In this document: positions 7,630-15,387 of the stretch, piece by piece
Layout of the letters: each line of letters begins with the position of its first letter
How positions within the stretch are numbered: position 1 is the stretch's first letter
Source: Candidatus Neomicrothrix sp. UBA2517
GTDB taxonomy: Bacteria > Actinomycetota > Acidimicrobiia > Acidimicrobiales > UBA8592
NCBI GenBank assembly: GCA_002341185.1
Contig: DDNP01000003.1
Location: 93,589-110,481 of the forward strand
Direction of reading: 5' to 3'
DNA: 16,893 nt
Translations under genes and position numbers: made by a program
The notes under the pieces: generated by a model
What the model was told of the DNA's origin: nothing
Database searches by the model: none
What the model saw: only the letters and a program-made list of their open reading frames with translations

Positions 7630-9198
7630 ATGGGCATTATTGATCTAGAAAACTCACTCAGAAGTGCTGAAAAGATAATTGATCAAGGCCTGAACTACTT
7701 ACGGAAACAAGACAATCCGGAACAGAACCAAGTGTTTCTCTATGAGTTAGCTCATGCTCGTTCCGCCCTTTCAATAGCTCAAGGTTTTAAAGATTTCGCA
7801 GAAAAAGGAGATAATGAGAAATTATTAGTCCAACTATTTTGCGCGGATACTTTTAAATCACTTTCCACTATGTGTTTTGGACGTGAGCGTCTTTGGGGAA
7901 TAGAAGATAAAGATATCCAGCACCTTAATGATTATGTTGCTTTATATGGATCTCCGGATCATTATTCTTCGGCAGTAGATTTGCCACTTCAAAGTCATTT
8001 AAGCGAAGAGTTAGAGCTTGTAGCTGAGACTTTCCGGCGTTTTGGAAAAGAAAACATTGAAGAACACGCAGAGAGAGTTCACCGTGAAGATCTCGATGTT
8101 CCTGAAAGTATTATCGTGGGACTATCAGAGCTTGGATGCTTTGGGCTCTCAATCCCAGAAGTTTATGGTGGAACAGCAACAGGTACCTCATTTGATAGTT
8201 ACGGTATGGTAATCGCAACTGAAGAACTTTCAAAAGCGTCACTCAGCATAGGAGGTTCTCTGATAACGCGTCCAGAGATATTAGCGAGAGCTATTGAAAA
8301 TGGCGGAACAGAAGATCAAAAAGAGCGCCTTTTGCCTTTGATCGCTTCAGGACAGTGCATGTCGGCTGTTGCTGTAACAGAACCAGATTTTGGTAGTGAC
8401 GTCGCAAGCATAAAAACTACTGCTAAACAGTTGCCTGACGGGGACTGGGAACTCAATGGGGTTAAAACTTGGTGCACTTTTGCAGGCCGAGCTGATTTAT
8501 TGATGGTGCTGGCAAGAACAAACCCCGATATTTCAATAGGTCATAGAGGGTTAAGTATCTTTGTCGTAGAGAAAGAAAGAGCTGAGGGGCATAGCTTTAG
8601 CTTCCACCAAGATCATGGAGGAAAGTTGGAAGGAAGATCAATACCCACGTTGGGATACAGGGGTATGCATAGTTTTGAGGTTTCGTTTCAGAATTGGAAG
8701 GTTCCTTCCCGTTCTCTCGTTGGAGGAGAGTCAGGAAAAGGGAAAGGCTTTTATCTCCAAATGGCCGGATTTGAAAATGGAAGATTACAAACAGCTGCCC
8801 GTGCTGTTGGTGTTATGCAAAGAGCTTATGAGGAAGCTGTTGCCTATAGTCAAGAAAGAAAAGTCTTTGGATTAGCTTTAGCTGACTATGAGTTAACACA
8901 AAGCAAATTAGGACGGATGTCGGCGTTGATCCAAGCATGCAGACAGTACACCTATAGGGTTGGAGAGCTGATGTCGATAGGCGAGGGGACACTAGAAGCA
9001 GCAATGGTGAAAGCATACGCATGTAAGGCAGCAGAATGGGTAACTCGTGAAGCTATGCAAATACATGGAGGTTTCGGGTATGCCGAAGAGTACGTTGTCA
9101 GTCGCCTGTACGTAGATGCTCGAGTTCTATCAATCTTTGAAGGGGCCGATGAGACTCTTTGCCTAAAACTTATTGGAAGAAGAATCCTTAACCCTTAA
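7630..9198 (+). CDS. Acyl-CoA dehydrogenase with N-terminal extension, (2S)-methylsuccinyl-CoA dehydrogenase-like
   Basis: FAD-dependent acyl-CoA dehydrogenase, 522 residues, about 120 longer than usual. The first ~110 residues are a mostly helical extension containing LAHARSALSIAQGF (40-53), FAEKGDNEKLL (56-66) and CFGRERLWGIED (82-93). From about 125 the standard domains follow: TEPDFGSD (250-257), ELNGVKTWCTFAG (274-286), ARAVGVMQRAYEEA (390-403), IHGGFGYAEEY (478-488) and VDARVLSIFEGADETL (495-510). Glu504 is the likely catalytic base. The extension and the tail resemble (2S)-methylsuccinyl-CoA dehydrogenase (Mcd) of the ethylmalonyl-CoA pathway as I remember it. Crotonyl-CoA carboxylase/reductase and the mutases of that pathway are not in the window, so another branched dicarboxyl-CoA substrate remains possible. 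GGAGG (7619-7623) sits 6 nt before the ATG. The stop overlaps the convergent isomerase gene by 4 nt. Confidence 0.82.
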   Translation: MGIIDLENSLRSAEKIIDQGLNYLRKQDNPEQNQVFLYELAHARSALSIAQGFKDFAEKGDNEKLLVQLFCADTFKSLSTMCFGRERLWGIEDKDIQHLNDYVALYGSPDHYSSAVDLPLQSHLSEELELVAETFRRFGKENIEEHAERVHREDLDVPESIIVGLSELGCFGLSIPEVYGGTATGTSFDSYGMVIATEELSKASLSIGGSLITRPEILARAIENGGTEDQKERLLPLIASGQCMSAVAVTEPDFGSDVASIKTTAKQLPDGDWELNGVKTWCTFAGRADLLMVLARTNPDISIGHRGLSIFVVEKERAEGHSFSFHQDHGGKLEGRSIPTLGYRGMHSFEVSFQNWKVPSRSLVGGESGKGKGFYLQMAGFENGRLQTAARAVGVMQRAYEEAVAYSQERKVFGLALADYELTQSKLGRMSALIQACRQYTYRVGELMSIGEGTLEAAMVKAYACKAAEWVTREAMQIHGGFGYAEEYVVSRLYVDARVLSIFEGADETLCLKLIGRRILNP

Positions 9199-10037
9199 CC
9201 CAAACCTTTTCGTGCTGGTGGCAAATCATCAAACTCAGGCTCTTCTTTTTTTGACTGTGCTTCAAAGACGCTGGCCATATCCTGAGGTTGATACATTCCA
9301 GCTTGCCATGTAGCGATGAAATTCAAACTATCAGCAACAGAGTGATCTCTGGTGAAATTTATACTCTCTTTAGTTCCCCAAATTGCCAATGGTGACTTTG
9401 TTGCGATTTCAGCAGCGATCTCTAAAACAGCATCAACCATGACTTCATGAGATGAAAAAACTTCGTTTAGTAAGCCAACCTCTAGTGCACGCTGAGCCGG
9501 CATTCGTCTCCCGGTGTACGCTAGCTCTCGTGCTACTCCCTCTGGAATAATTTTTGGTAGCCTTTGGAGTGTTCCAACATCAGCAGTCATTCCAATATTA
9601 ATTTCTTGGATACAGAACCAAGCATCCTCTGTTGCGTACCTCATATCAGCAGCGGTAACCATGTCAACGGCTCCTCCGACGCATCCACCCTGTATAGCTG
9701 CTAGAACAGGCATTCTGGCTTTCTCAAAGCATGTAAAGCTATCTTGAAGGTGAAGAGCTGATTCTCGAGTAACAGCATTCCTTCTTCCTTTTTCTATTTT
9801 CGTTCCATCTCCTAGGCTTCCATTAGTAAAAACAGCTAAATCCATCCCAGCGCAGAAATGTTTTCCAGTTGAGGAGATCACAATCGCTCTAGCCTTTCCT
9901 TCGTCACTTATTCCGTTGATTATCTTCGGAAGTTCGCTCCAAAAGGAAGGGATCATCGTATTGAGATTGGGCCCTCGATTAAGTTTTACATGAGCGACTT
10001 TATCTGTGATTGACACATCGAAACATTCATAAGTCAT
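9195..10037 (-). CDS. Crotonase-family delta3,5-delta2,4-dienoyl-CoA isomerase (ECH1-like)
   Basis: Crotonase-fold enzyme of 280 residues, most like eukaryotic ECH1, which shifts two double bonds in 3,5-dienoyl-CoA during oxidation of fatty acids with odd-numbered double bonds. The oxyanion-hole segments GKHFCAGMDL (58-67) and QGGCVGGAVDM (116-126) are present. The three acidic residues reported as important in rat ECH1 (Asp176, Glu196, Asp204) have counterparts Asp125, Glu145 and Asp153 with identical 20- and 8-residue spacing. The surrounding ADVGTLQRLPK is the ECH1-type block, and the later TRDHSVADSLNFIATW segment also matches. Plain enoyl-CoA hydratases have a different acidic pattern. 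AGGA lies about 10 nt before the ATG. It is a single gene, convergent with the Mcd-like gene and divergent from the molybdoenzyme gene across 107 nt. No peroxisomal or other targeting tail is present, as expected for bacteria. Confidence 0.9.
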   Translation of the reverse strand: MTYECFDVSITDKVAHVKLNRGPNLNTMIPSFWSELPKIINGISDEGKARAIVISSTGKHFCAGMDLAVFTNGSLGDGTKIEKGRRNAVTRESALHLQDSFTCFEKARMPVLAAIQGGCVGGAVDMVTAADMRYATEDAWFCIQEINIGMTADVGTLQRLPKIIPEGVARELAYTGRRMPAQRALEVGLLNEVFSSHEVMVDAVLEIAAEIATKSPLAIWGTKESINFTRDHSVADSLNFIATWQAGMYQPQDMASVFEAQSKKEEPEFDDLPPARKGLG

Positions 10038-10108
10038 AATTAACGATTCCTATCTTTCCCGTTCTATAGCTACCGTAATCCATTATTTTTAACTGGTGCA
10101 ATTGAGCT

Positions 10109-10138
10109 ATGACATCTATCTAGAAAATCGTGTAGATT
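10109..10138 (+). promoter_or_regulatory. Possible promoter giving a leaderless molybdoenzyme message
   Basis: ATGACA at 10109-10114 matches five of six bases of the TTGACA -35 box. TAGATT at 10133-10138 matches four of six of the -10 box, with an 18-nt spacer. The ATG of the molybdoenzyme begins 6 nt after the -10 hexamer, and a T-rich run without any Shine-Dalgarno sequence separates them. Transcription would therefore start at or next to the start codon. This is a pattern match by eye only. Confidence 0.33.
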
Positions 10139-10144
10139 CTTTTT

Positions 10145-12304
10145 ATGCTTGAAACGAAAAAAACATTCTGTCGTGTTTGTCATGCTGCCTGCCCTATGGA
10201 AATAGATGTCGAGGATGGGGAAAGAATTATTGCAGTAAGAGGTGATCGAACAGATCCTCTATTCGAAGGGTACACGTGCATAAAAGGAAGACAATTAGCT
10301 GATCAATTTCATAGCCCAAGCCGACTCAGATCACCACTTAAGAGAACAATATCAGGAACTTACGAGGAAGCGCTGTCTGAGCAAGTACTTGACGAAGTAG
10401 CAGAGCGAATACAAGAAATTGTAGAGAAACATGGTCCACGGTCCGTAGCAACTTATATCGGAACAGGAGCTTACCAAAACAGTATCGGTGTTCCTGTGGC
10501 AGCTGCATGGCATAAAGGGTTTGACTCTCCATCCTTCTATACGTCGCTTACAATTGATCAACCTGCACATCGCAGTTCACTACTCCGGCTCGGTTCTTGG
10601 GAGGCAGGTTGGCAAAATTTTACTGATGCTGATGTTCTACTTGCTGTAGGATACAATCCTCTTGTTTCTAGTTACGGACCAGCCAGTGGACTGCAAGGAA
10701 CTAATCCTTTCGTAAAACTCCGAGAGGCTAAAAAACGGGGCCTTAAACTTATTGTTATTGACCCAAGAAGAAGCGAGTTAGCGACACAGGCTGATGTATG
10801 GCTTCAGGTGAAGCCAGGTGAGGACCCTACTCTGCTTGCTGCCATGATTGGACATATCTTGAACAATGATCTACACGACAAGAGTTTTTGTGGACTACAT
10901 GTAGACCAGAGACAACTTGGCATGTTGAAAGAAGCTTGTTCCGCTTTCACTATCAGTTATGCTGCTGAACGATGTGAAGTTTCGCCAGACGATATTAAGC
11001 TCGCAGCAGAGATGTTCGCCTCTGGACCTAAGGGCACCGCAGGATCAGGAACAGGCCCTAATATGGCAGCGCATGGAACGCTAATGGAATCGCTGGTTCT
11101 CACACTCAATGTTCTATGCGGACGCGTCCTACGAGAGGGAGAAACCCTTGAAAGTCCGTATATGCTTTCTCCTGGAGACACAAGACGAGCGCAGGTAACT
11201 GCTCCAAGTAGCCCGACTCCAGGTGCACCCCATAGGGTCAGAGGTTTATCAGGACTCTCAGGCGAGATGCTTACCAACGCATTAAACGACGAGATTCTCC
11301 TTGAGGGCGATGGGCAAGTGCGTGCATTAATCGTTTCGGGTGGCAATCCTATTCAGGCTTGGCCTGACCAACACAAAACACTACAAGCGTTAGAGAGTCT
11401 TGACCTGCTCGTCGTAATTGACCACCGAATGACTTCAACGGCACAACTAGCAGATTATATAATTGCGCCTCGACTTCAACTTGAACGTGAAGACGTACCG
11501 AATGTTATGGACCGTCGTTTTCCCGCAGTCTATACCAACTATACGGAACGGGTCATTCACACAAATGATGATGTGCTGAATGAATGGGAAGTTTTTGTTG
11601 GAATAGCAAAGCGTAATGAAACTAAAATTGAACTCCCCGGAGGGGAGTTACCCATTCATGAAAATCTAACGGACGGCACCGTAATTGATTATGTTTTCGG
11701 TAACGCACGACTGCCTATTAATAAATGGAGAGAAAATAAACGGACGATTCATGACAACCCAATAAGGGTCCTTCCAGGCGACCCTGACAATGACGCACGT
11801 TTTGCTGTTTGCCCCACTGACGTGTTCGATGAGCTTGCCGAGGTGCATAAGGAAAGTTCCGGAACCGAACTGCTAAACACATTTGATAAAACAAAGTACC
11901 CGTACCTTCTTGTAGGTCGGAGATTAAAGCATGCTCTAAATTCGCTTGGTACAGAATTACCTGGCCTTGCAAAGGTAGCGACTACTAATTACGTCTATGT
12001 GAATCCTGATGATTTAATTGAGTTGCAGGCAATAGATGGTGATTTGTTGAAAATATCATCGCCCCGGTCATCTATTGTAGGTGTTATTGAAAGCGACCCT
12101 GATATCAAGCGAGGTGTGGTTTCAATGTCTCATTCGTGGGGTGGTATCTCTTTGACAGATGAGAAGGTTCGAGATATTGGTTCTCCCACTAATCGTTTAG
12201 TTTCTTCAGATTCTGGATATGACCGAATTACGGGGCTTCCAATAATGAGCGCAATTCCAGTTAGCATTATTGCGATTTCGGATGATCAACTCATCTCTGG
12301 TTAG
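10145..12304 (+). CDS. Molybdopterin (bis-MGD) oxidoreductase, large subunit, with N-terminal 4Fe-4S cluster
   Basis: 719-residue member of the DMSO-reductase/formate-dehydrogenase superfamily. The N-terminal 4Fe-4S site is Cys9-x2-Cys12-x3-Cys16 and Cys45 (CRVCHAACPM then YTCIKG). The molybdopterin domains follow, including LLAVGYNPLVSSYGP, VIDPRRSELATQADVWLQVKPGEDPTLLAAM and ALIVSGGNPIQAWPD. The C-terminal dinucleotide-binding domain ends with the typical NRLVSSDSGYDRITGLP-then-SAIPV pattern. There is no Cys in the 120-170 region where many relatives bind Mo; that stretch reads SLTIDQPAH, so Asp or another residue may be the ligand. No twin-arginine signal is seen, so it is probably cytoplasmic. 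No electron-transfer subunit adjoins it. It could belong to one of the poorly characterised groups near acetylene hydratase or thiosulfate reductase; the substrate is unknown. The stop overlaps the acyl-CoA ligase stop by 4 nt. Confidence 0.92.
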   Translation: MLETKKTFCRVCHAACPMEIDVEDGERIIAVRGDRTDPLFEGYTCIKGRQLADQFHSPSRLRSPLKRTISGTYEEALSEQVLDEVAERIQEIVEKHGPRSVATYIGTGAYQNSIGVPVAAAWHKGFDSPSFYTSLTIDQPAHRSSLLRLGSWEAGWQNFTDADVLLAVGYNPLVSSYGPASGLQGTNPFVKLREAKKRGLKLIVIDPRRSELATQADVWLQVKPGEDPTLLAAMIGHILNNDLHDKSFCGLHVDQRQLGMLKEACSAFTISYAAERCEVSPDDIKLAAEMFASGPKGTAGSGTGPNMAAHGTLMESLVLTLNVLCGRVLREGETLESPYMLSPGDTRRAQVTAPSSPTPGAPHRVRGLSGLSGEMLTNALNDEILLEGDGQVRALIVSGGNPIQAWPDQHKTLQALESLDLLVVIDHRMTSTAQLADYIIAPRLQLEREDVPNVMDRRFPAVYTNYTERVIHTNDDVLNEWEVFVGIAKRNETKIELPGGELPIHENLTDGTVIDYVFGNARLPINKWRENKRTIHDNPIRVLPGDPDNDARFAVCPTDVFDELAEVHKESSGTELLNTFDKTKYPYLLVGRRLKHALNSLGTELPGLAKVATTNYVYVNPDDLIELQAIDGDLLKISSPRSSIVGVIESDPDIKRGVVSMSHSWGGISLTDEKVRDIGSPTNRLVSSDSGYDRITGLPIMSAIPVSIIAISDDQLISG
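11631..11649 (+). repeat. Perfect inverted repeat inside the molybdoenzyme gene
   Basis: AACTCCCC (11631-11638) and GGGGAGTT (11642-11649) form a perfect 8-bp stem with a GGA loop. It encodes part of the segment ELPGGELPI of the protein. No T-run follows, so it does not look like an intrinsic terminator. It may be chance arising from the coding sequence or a stable mRNA hairpin. Confidence 0.6.
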
Positions 12305-13989
12305 TCCTTAAAATTACTAATTTTCCTATCTCCAGTTAGGGCCCCTTTAACGACTTTTCCACTAGCAGTCCTTGGAAGTGGTTGAGTCCTATGTTCCCAT
12401 ATTTCTGGAATTTTGTATTTTGCTAGCGATTCGGAACACCATTGAGAGAAGACATCAACATCAAACTGGCTATTTTCGTTGAGAACGATAACAGCTTTTA
12501 CGATCTGCCCTTTTTCTTCATGATCAACCCCAATTACTGAAGCCTCATGAATGAAGGGGTGACTTTCGAGCTGATGTTCAATTTCAACCGGGTAGATATT
12601 CTCACCTGATCGAATAATCATATCTCGCGCTCGAGAGTTAATATAGAGTCTCCCGTCCATTACCTTGCCAATATCTCCCATACTAAGCCAACGACCTGCC
12701 TTTAGAGTTTCGGCGGTAGCAGAATCATTCCCCCAATACTTCAGCATTGAATATGCAGACCTAACGTGTATTTCTCCGTCTTCACCTTCCCCTAAAGGCT
12801 TATTTGATGAATCTCGAATTTCGATTTCGTACCCCAAACATGGACGTCCTGCTGAGTCCGGAAAGTTTTTAAAATCTTGTCCACCGATTGATGTGATAAC
12901 ACCGCATGATTCGCTACTTCCATAGCCTTGACCTATTGAATGCGCAGCTTGAGGGAAATGCTTTGAAATCATATTTTGCATGTGTTTTGAAAGGTGCGCT
13001 CCGCCGCTGCTAACTCGAGTTAATGAAGAAGTATCCCGATTCGTAAAATCTGCGTGGGACATTACCCGAGGTCCCATATCTCCAATTGCTACCCAGTTTG
13101 TGACTTTCTCCTTCTCGATGAGTCTGAGTACGTCTGCGGGGTCAAATTTGCCTTTCCGAAAAATAAGTTTTGCTCCGTTTGCCATATTCATCAATACTCC
13201 CGCAGGCAGACCAGATATATGGAAAAGCGGTGATGTGGCAAGAATTATTTCTTGAGTATCTGGCAGGGAAGAGATGTCAATATCCAAAAGGTTTAACGCA
13301 ATCAGTTTTTTCTCATATGCATTGTGAATAGTTCCATCCACAAAACCTATTAGGCTCCTGTGTGAAAGAAGTGCCCCTTTTGATTTTCCAGTTGTCCCAG
13401 AAGTAAAGAGAATAAGTGCTGGGTCATCTTCAGCTATGGCTGGGTATTCGGGTTTATCTTCTGACGCTTTAAAAAAAAGTGAATTCTGGTCAAAATCTAT
13501 AACTTGAAGATTCTCTAATAGTGATCCTGCGCGACTTAGCCTTCGCGAATCTCCCACAATGAGGGAAGGATCCGTTAATTCGATTGCATGGCGGATCTCT
13601 GTTTCTGTCCACCACCCATTTAATGCTGAAACAATCGCTCCTAGATGGGTAGCCGCAAAAAAACTAATAACCCATTCGGGCGAGTTGGCAGCAAGAATAG
13701 CTACTCTATCTCCCTTAGTTATTCCGCATTGAGTTTGCATCCGATAAGCAGTTGATTCAACGCAGGACTTGAACTCTTCGTATGTAATTCTTGTTTGTTC
13801 AAGGACAAGAAACTCTCTTGAAGCCCATTTTGCGATGTTGTTTTCAAACATTTCCCTAATAGATTTATGTCTATTTTTGAAAACAAGAAGAGTTTCTCCT
13901 AGGACGTCTTCGTAACTGGTTTCCCAATCTCCTCCAGGACCTCGAAGGTCAGACTGAATCCTTTCAACTATTTCGATTTCTGAAGTCAT
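12301..13989 (-). CDS. AMP-dependent acyl-CoA synthetase/ligase (FadD-like)
   Basis: ANL-superfamily enzyme that activates a carboxylic acid as acyl-AMP and transfers it to CoA. The 562-residue protein has the core motifs in order: P-loop LFTSGTTGKSKG (194-205), PLFHISGLPAG (254-264), GYGSSESCG (355-363), GRPCLGYEIEIRD (381-393), WLSMGDIG (434-441), RDMIIRSGENIYPVEIE (455-471) and the catalytic Lys545 in PRTASGKV. The usual TGD at the A7 position is MGD here, a modest variation. AGAAGGA lies about 6 nt before the ATG. The dehalogenase-like gene is directly upstream on the same strand with a 24-nt gap, so the two probably form an operon in which the hydrolase product or a co-metabolite is activated. 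Substrate class (fatty, aromatic or short branched acid) is unclear. The stop overlaps the convergent molybdoenzyme stop by 4 nt. Confidence 0.94.
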   Translation of the reverse strand: MTSEIEIVERIQSDLRGPGGDWETSYEDVLGETLLVFKNRHKSIREMFENNIAKWASREFLVLEQTRITYEEFKSCVESTAYRMQTQCGITKGDRVAILAANSPEWVISFFAATHLGAIVSALNGWWTETEIRHAIELTDPSLIVGDSRRLSRAGSLLENLQVIDFDQNSLFFKASEDKPEYPAIAEDDPALILFTSGTTGKSKGALLSHRSLIGFVDGTIHNAYEKKLIALNLLDIDISSLPDTQEIILATSPLFHISGLPAGVLMNMANGAKLIFRKGKFDPADVLRLIEKEKVTNWVAIGDMGPRVMSHADFTNRDTSSLTRVSSGGAHLSKHMQNMISKHFPQAAHSIGQGYGSSESCGVITSIGGQDFKNFPDSAGRPCLGYEIEIRDSSNKPLGEGEDGEIHVRSAYSMLKYWGNDSATAETLKAGRWLSMGDIGKVMDGRLYINSRARDMIIRSGENIYPVEIEHQLESHPFIHEASVIGVDHEEKGQIVKAVIVLNENSQFDVDVFSQWCSESLAKYKIPEIWEHRTQPLPRTASGKVVKGALTGDRKISNFKD

Positions 13990-14013
13990 TAGTTCCTTCT
14001 TCCATTAATTGGG

Positions 14014-14928
14014 TTAATTCAGAGGATTATTTTTTAAGAATTGTAAGATACTCGCAACCAATATCTCAGGTGCATCTTCCTGACAAAAGTGTCCGACGCC
14101 GCCTAGTTTGATGACAGGACTTAACGGCCAAAGTGACCTGAAGTCCGCTATCGCAAATTCAGGTGGTATTGCATAGTCCTCAAGCCCTTCCAAAAGTATT
14201 GCTGGTTTTGAGGTGAGATCAGCAACTCCTTCAAGGCCCTCTAAAACATATTCCCCTATTCTTCCCAAGTAGGCGTCTATAGGAAACTCATATGCCCCTA
14301 TTGAACTTTCGTAATCTGGAAACGGAGAACTGTAAGCGTCTATCCATGTTTCGTCAATCACCTCAGAAGAGACTCCAAGTAATTTCATGATTGAAACAAC
14401 TGTGGATCCGGCATTTCGAAGCACAGCTTCAGTCCGACCAGTTTCGAGACCCTCTCCTATCCACTGAAACCAGCGAGAATCGCGGATTTTTGATATTCCA
14501 TCAGGAACGCGCCCATACCCAGCAAGAGTATTCATGTAAACAAGTCGACTCACTCGTTCAGGGTTACGAACGGTGTACGCGGTTCCGATAGGGCCACCCC
14601 AGTCTTGCATTACAAAAGTAATATTGTTCAGCTCGAGAGAATCAATCAGATCGCTTAAATTCTCGGTATGGCGTTGAAGTGTATAGTCCTGGCCTTTTGG
14701 GGTTTCGCTTTTCCCGAACCCCATGTGGTCAGGAACTACGACCCGAAACTCTTCTGCTAACGGATCAATCATTTTTCTGTATACGTACCCCCATGTCGGC
14801 TCACCATGCAGGCAAACCAGAACTTCTCCTTCCCCCTCATCAACGTAATGCTGTCTGAAGCCAGAATCAGTGCAAAATTGAGGTTTGTAGTTCCATGTGC
14901 CGTTAAAAGTTTCGTCTAGGGGAACCAT
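14014..14928 (-). CDS. Alpha/beta-hydrolase, haloalkane dehalogenase-like
   Basis: 304-residue alpha/beta hydrolase with the signature of DhlA-type haloalkane dehalogenases, which replace a halogen with a hydroxyl through an aspartyl-ester intermediate. HGEPTW (41-46) forms the oxyanion/halide region. The nucleophile is Asp109 in VMQDWGGPIG, with Trp110 the expected halide-binding residue. PDHMGFGKSETP (67-78) is typical, Asp251 is a likely charge-relay acid and His280 in GVGHFCQED is the catalytic base. An epoxide hydrolase is possible, but the HGEPTW and QDWGG combination favours a dehalogenase. I chose the ATG at 14928 because GGGAAAG precedes it at normal spacing. The upstream in-frame GTG at 14964 lacks a spaced ribosome site and lies inside a palindrome. 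It precedes the acyl-CoA ligase gene in a probable two-gene operon. Confidence 0.85.
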   Translation of the reverse strand: MVPLDETFNGTWNYKPQFCTDSGFRQHYVDEGEGEVLVCLHGEPTWGYVYRKMIDPLAEEFRVVVPDHMGFGKSETPKGQDYTLQRHTENLSDLIDSLELNNITFVMQDWGGPIGTAYTVRNPERVSRLVYMNTLAGYGRVPDGISKIRDSRWFQWIGEGLETGRTEAVLRNAGSTVVSIMKLLGVSSEVIDETWIDAYSSPFPDYESSIGAYEFPIDAYLGRIGEYVLEGLEGVADLTSKPAILLEGLEDYAIPPEFAIADFRSLWPLSPVIKLGGVGHFCQEDAPEILVASILQFLKNNPLN

Positions 14929-14944
14929 AAATAAACTTTCCCAT

Positions 14945-14977
14945 GCCTTTAAGGCAATCTCCACTTTCCAAGAAAGT
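14945..14977 (-). repeat. Two palindromes upstream of the dehalogenase-like gene (possible operator)
   Basis: On the plus strand GCCTT-T-AAGGC spans 14945-14955 and ACTTTC-CAA-GAAAGT spans 14963-14977. The second is a perfect 6-bp inverted repeat with a 3-base centre, a size common for repressor binding sites. Both lie 17-49 nt upstream of the chosen ATG, in the intergenic region shared with chorismate mutase. No adjacent regulator gene supports an operator role, so this is only a suggestion. Confidence 0.35.
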
Positions 14978-15087
14978 TTTCACCAAGTACGAATGGCATC
15001 CAAACAAAAGTTTACTGAGGAATCATCTACTAGAATCAATACACATCAGGATGGATGAGACTTCAAAAGTCGCGGGGGTTAAGAGGT

Positions 15088-15387
15088 ATGGATACTAGTA
15101 TTCTTCAAGAACATAGGGCGAGGATTGACGAATTAGACGAACAGCTTATTTGTTTACTAGCTGAACGTTTTGAAATTACAAAAGCAGTTGGTGAATTAAA
15201 AGCAAAATCTGGTTTACCTGCTGCTGATCCTCAACGAGAGAAAGATCAAATAGCTCAACTCCATGAGGTAGCACGGCGTGAGGGCATGGACCCAATTTTT
15301 GGAGAAAAGGTCTTCCGTCTTATCGTTGATGAAGTTATAAGGCACCATCTTCAGACTGCAGATGCCCATGGCGAAACAGAAGACTAA
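15088..15387 (+). CDS. Chorismate mutase, AroQ (type II) fold
   Basis: Converts chorismate to prephenate at the branch to phenylalanine and tyrosine. The 99-residue, all-helical protein aligns by eye with the E. coli chorismate mutase domain. Arg10, Arg27 (in LLAERFEI), Lys38 (in VGELKAK) and Glu51 (in PQREKDQ) correspond to the substrate-binding Arg11, Arg28, Lys39 and Glu52. The position of E. coli Gln88 appears to be His near residue 86-87. There is no fused prephenate dehydratase or dehydrogenase. I prefer the ATG at 15088, preceded by GGGGG and AGAGG, over the ATG at 15055, which would add 11 residues that do not look like the family. It is a stand-alone gene. Its stop overlaps the nitroreductase stop by 4 nt. 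It is a biosynthetic gene among catabolic neighbours. Confidence 0.92.
   Translation: MDTSILQEHRARIDELDEQLICLLAERFEITKAVGELKAKSGLPAADPQREKDQIAQLHEVARREGMDPIFGEKVFRLIVDEVIRHHLQTADAHGETED

Noticed and set aside
10957..11346. Minus-strand open frame of 129 codons inside the molybdoenzyme gene
   Set aside because: It is antisense to a well-conserved coding region and is rich in Ser, Pro and Arg as shadows usually are; no domain is recognisable.
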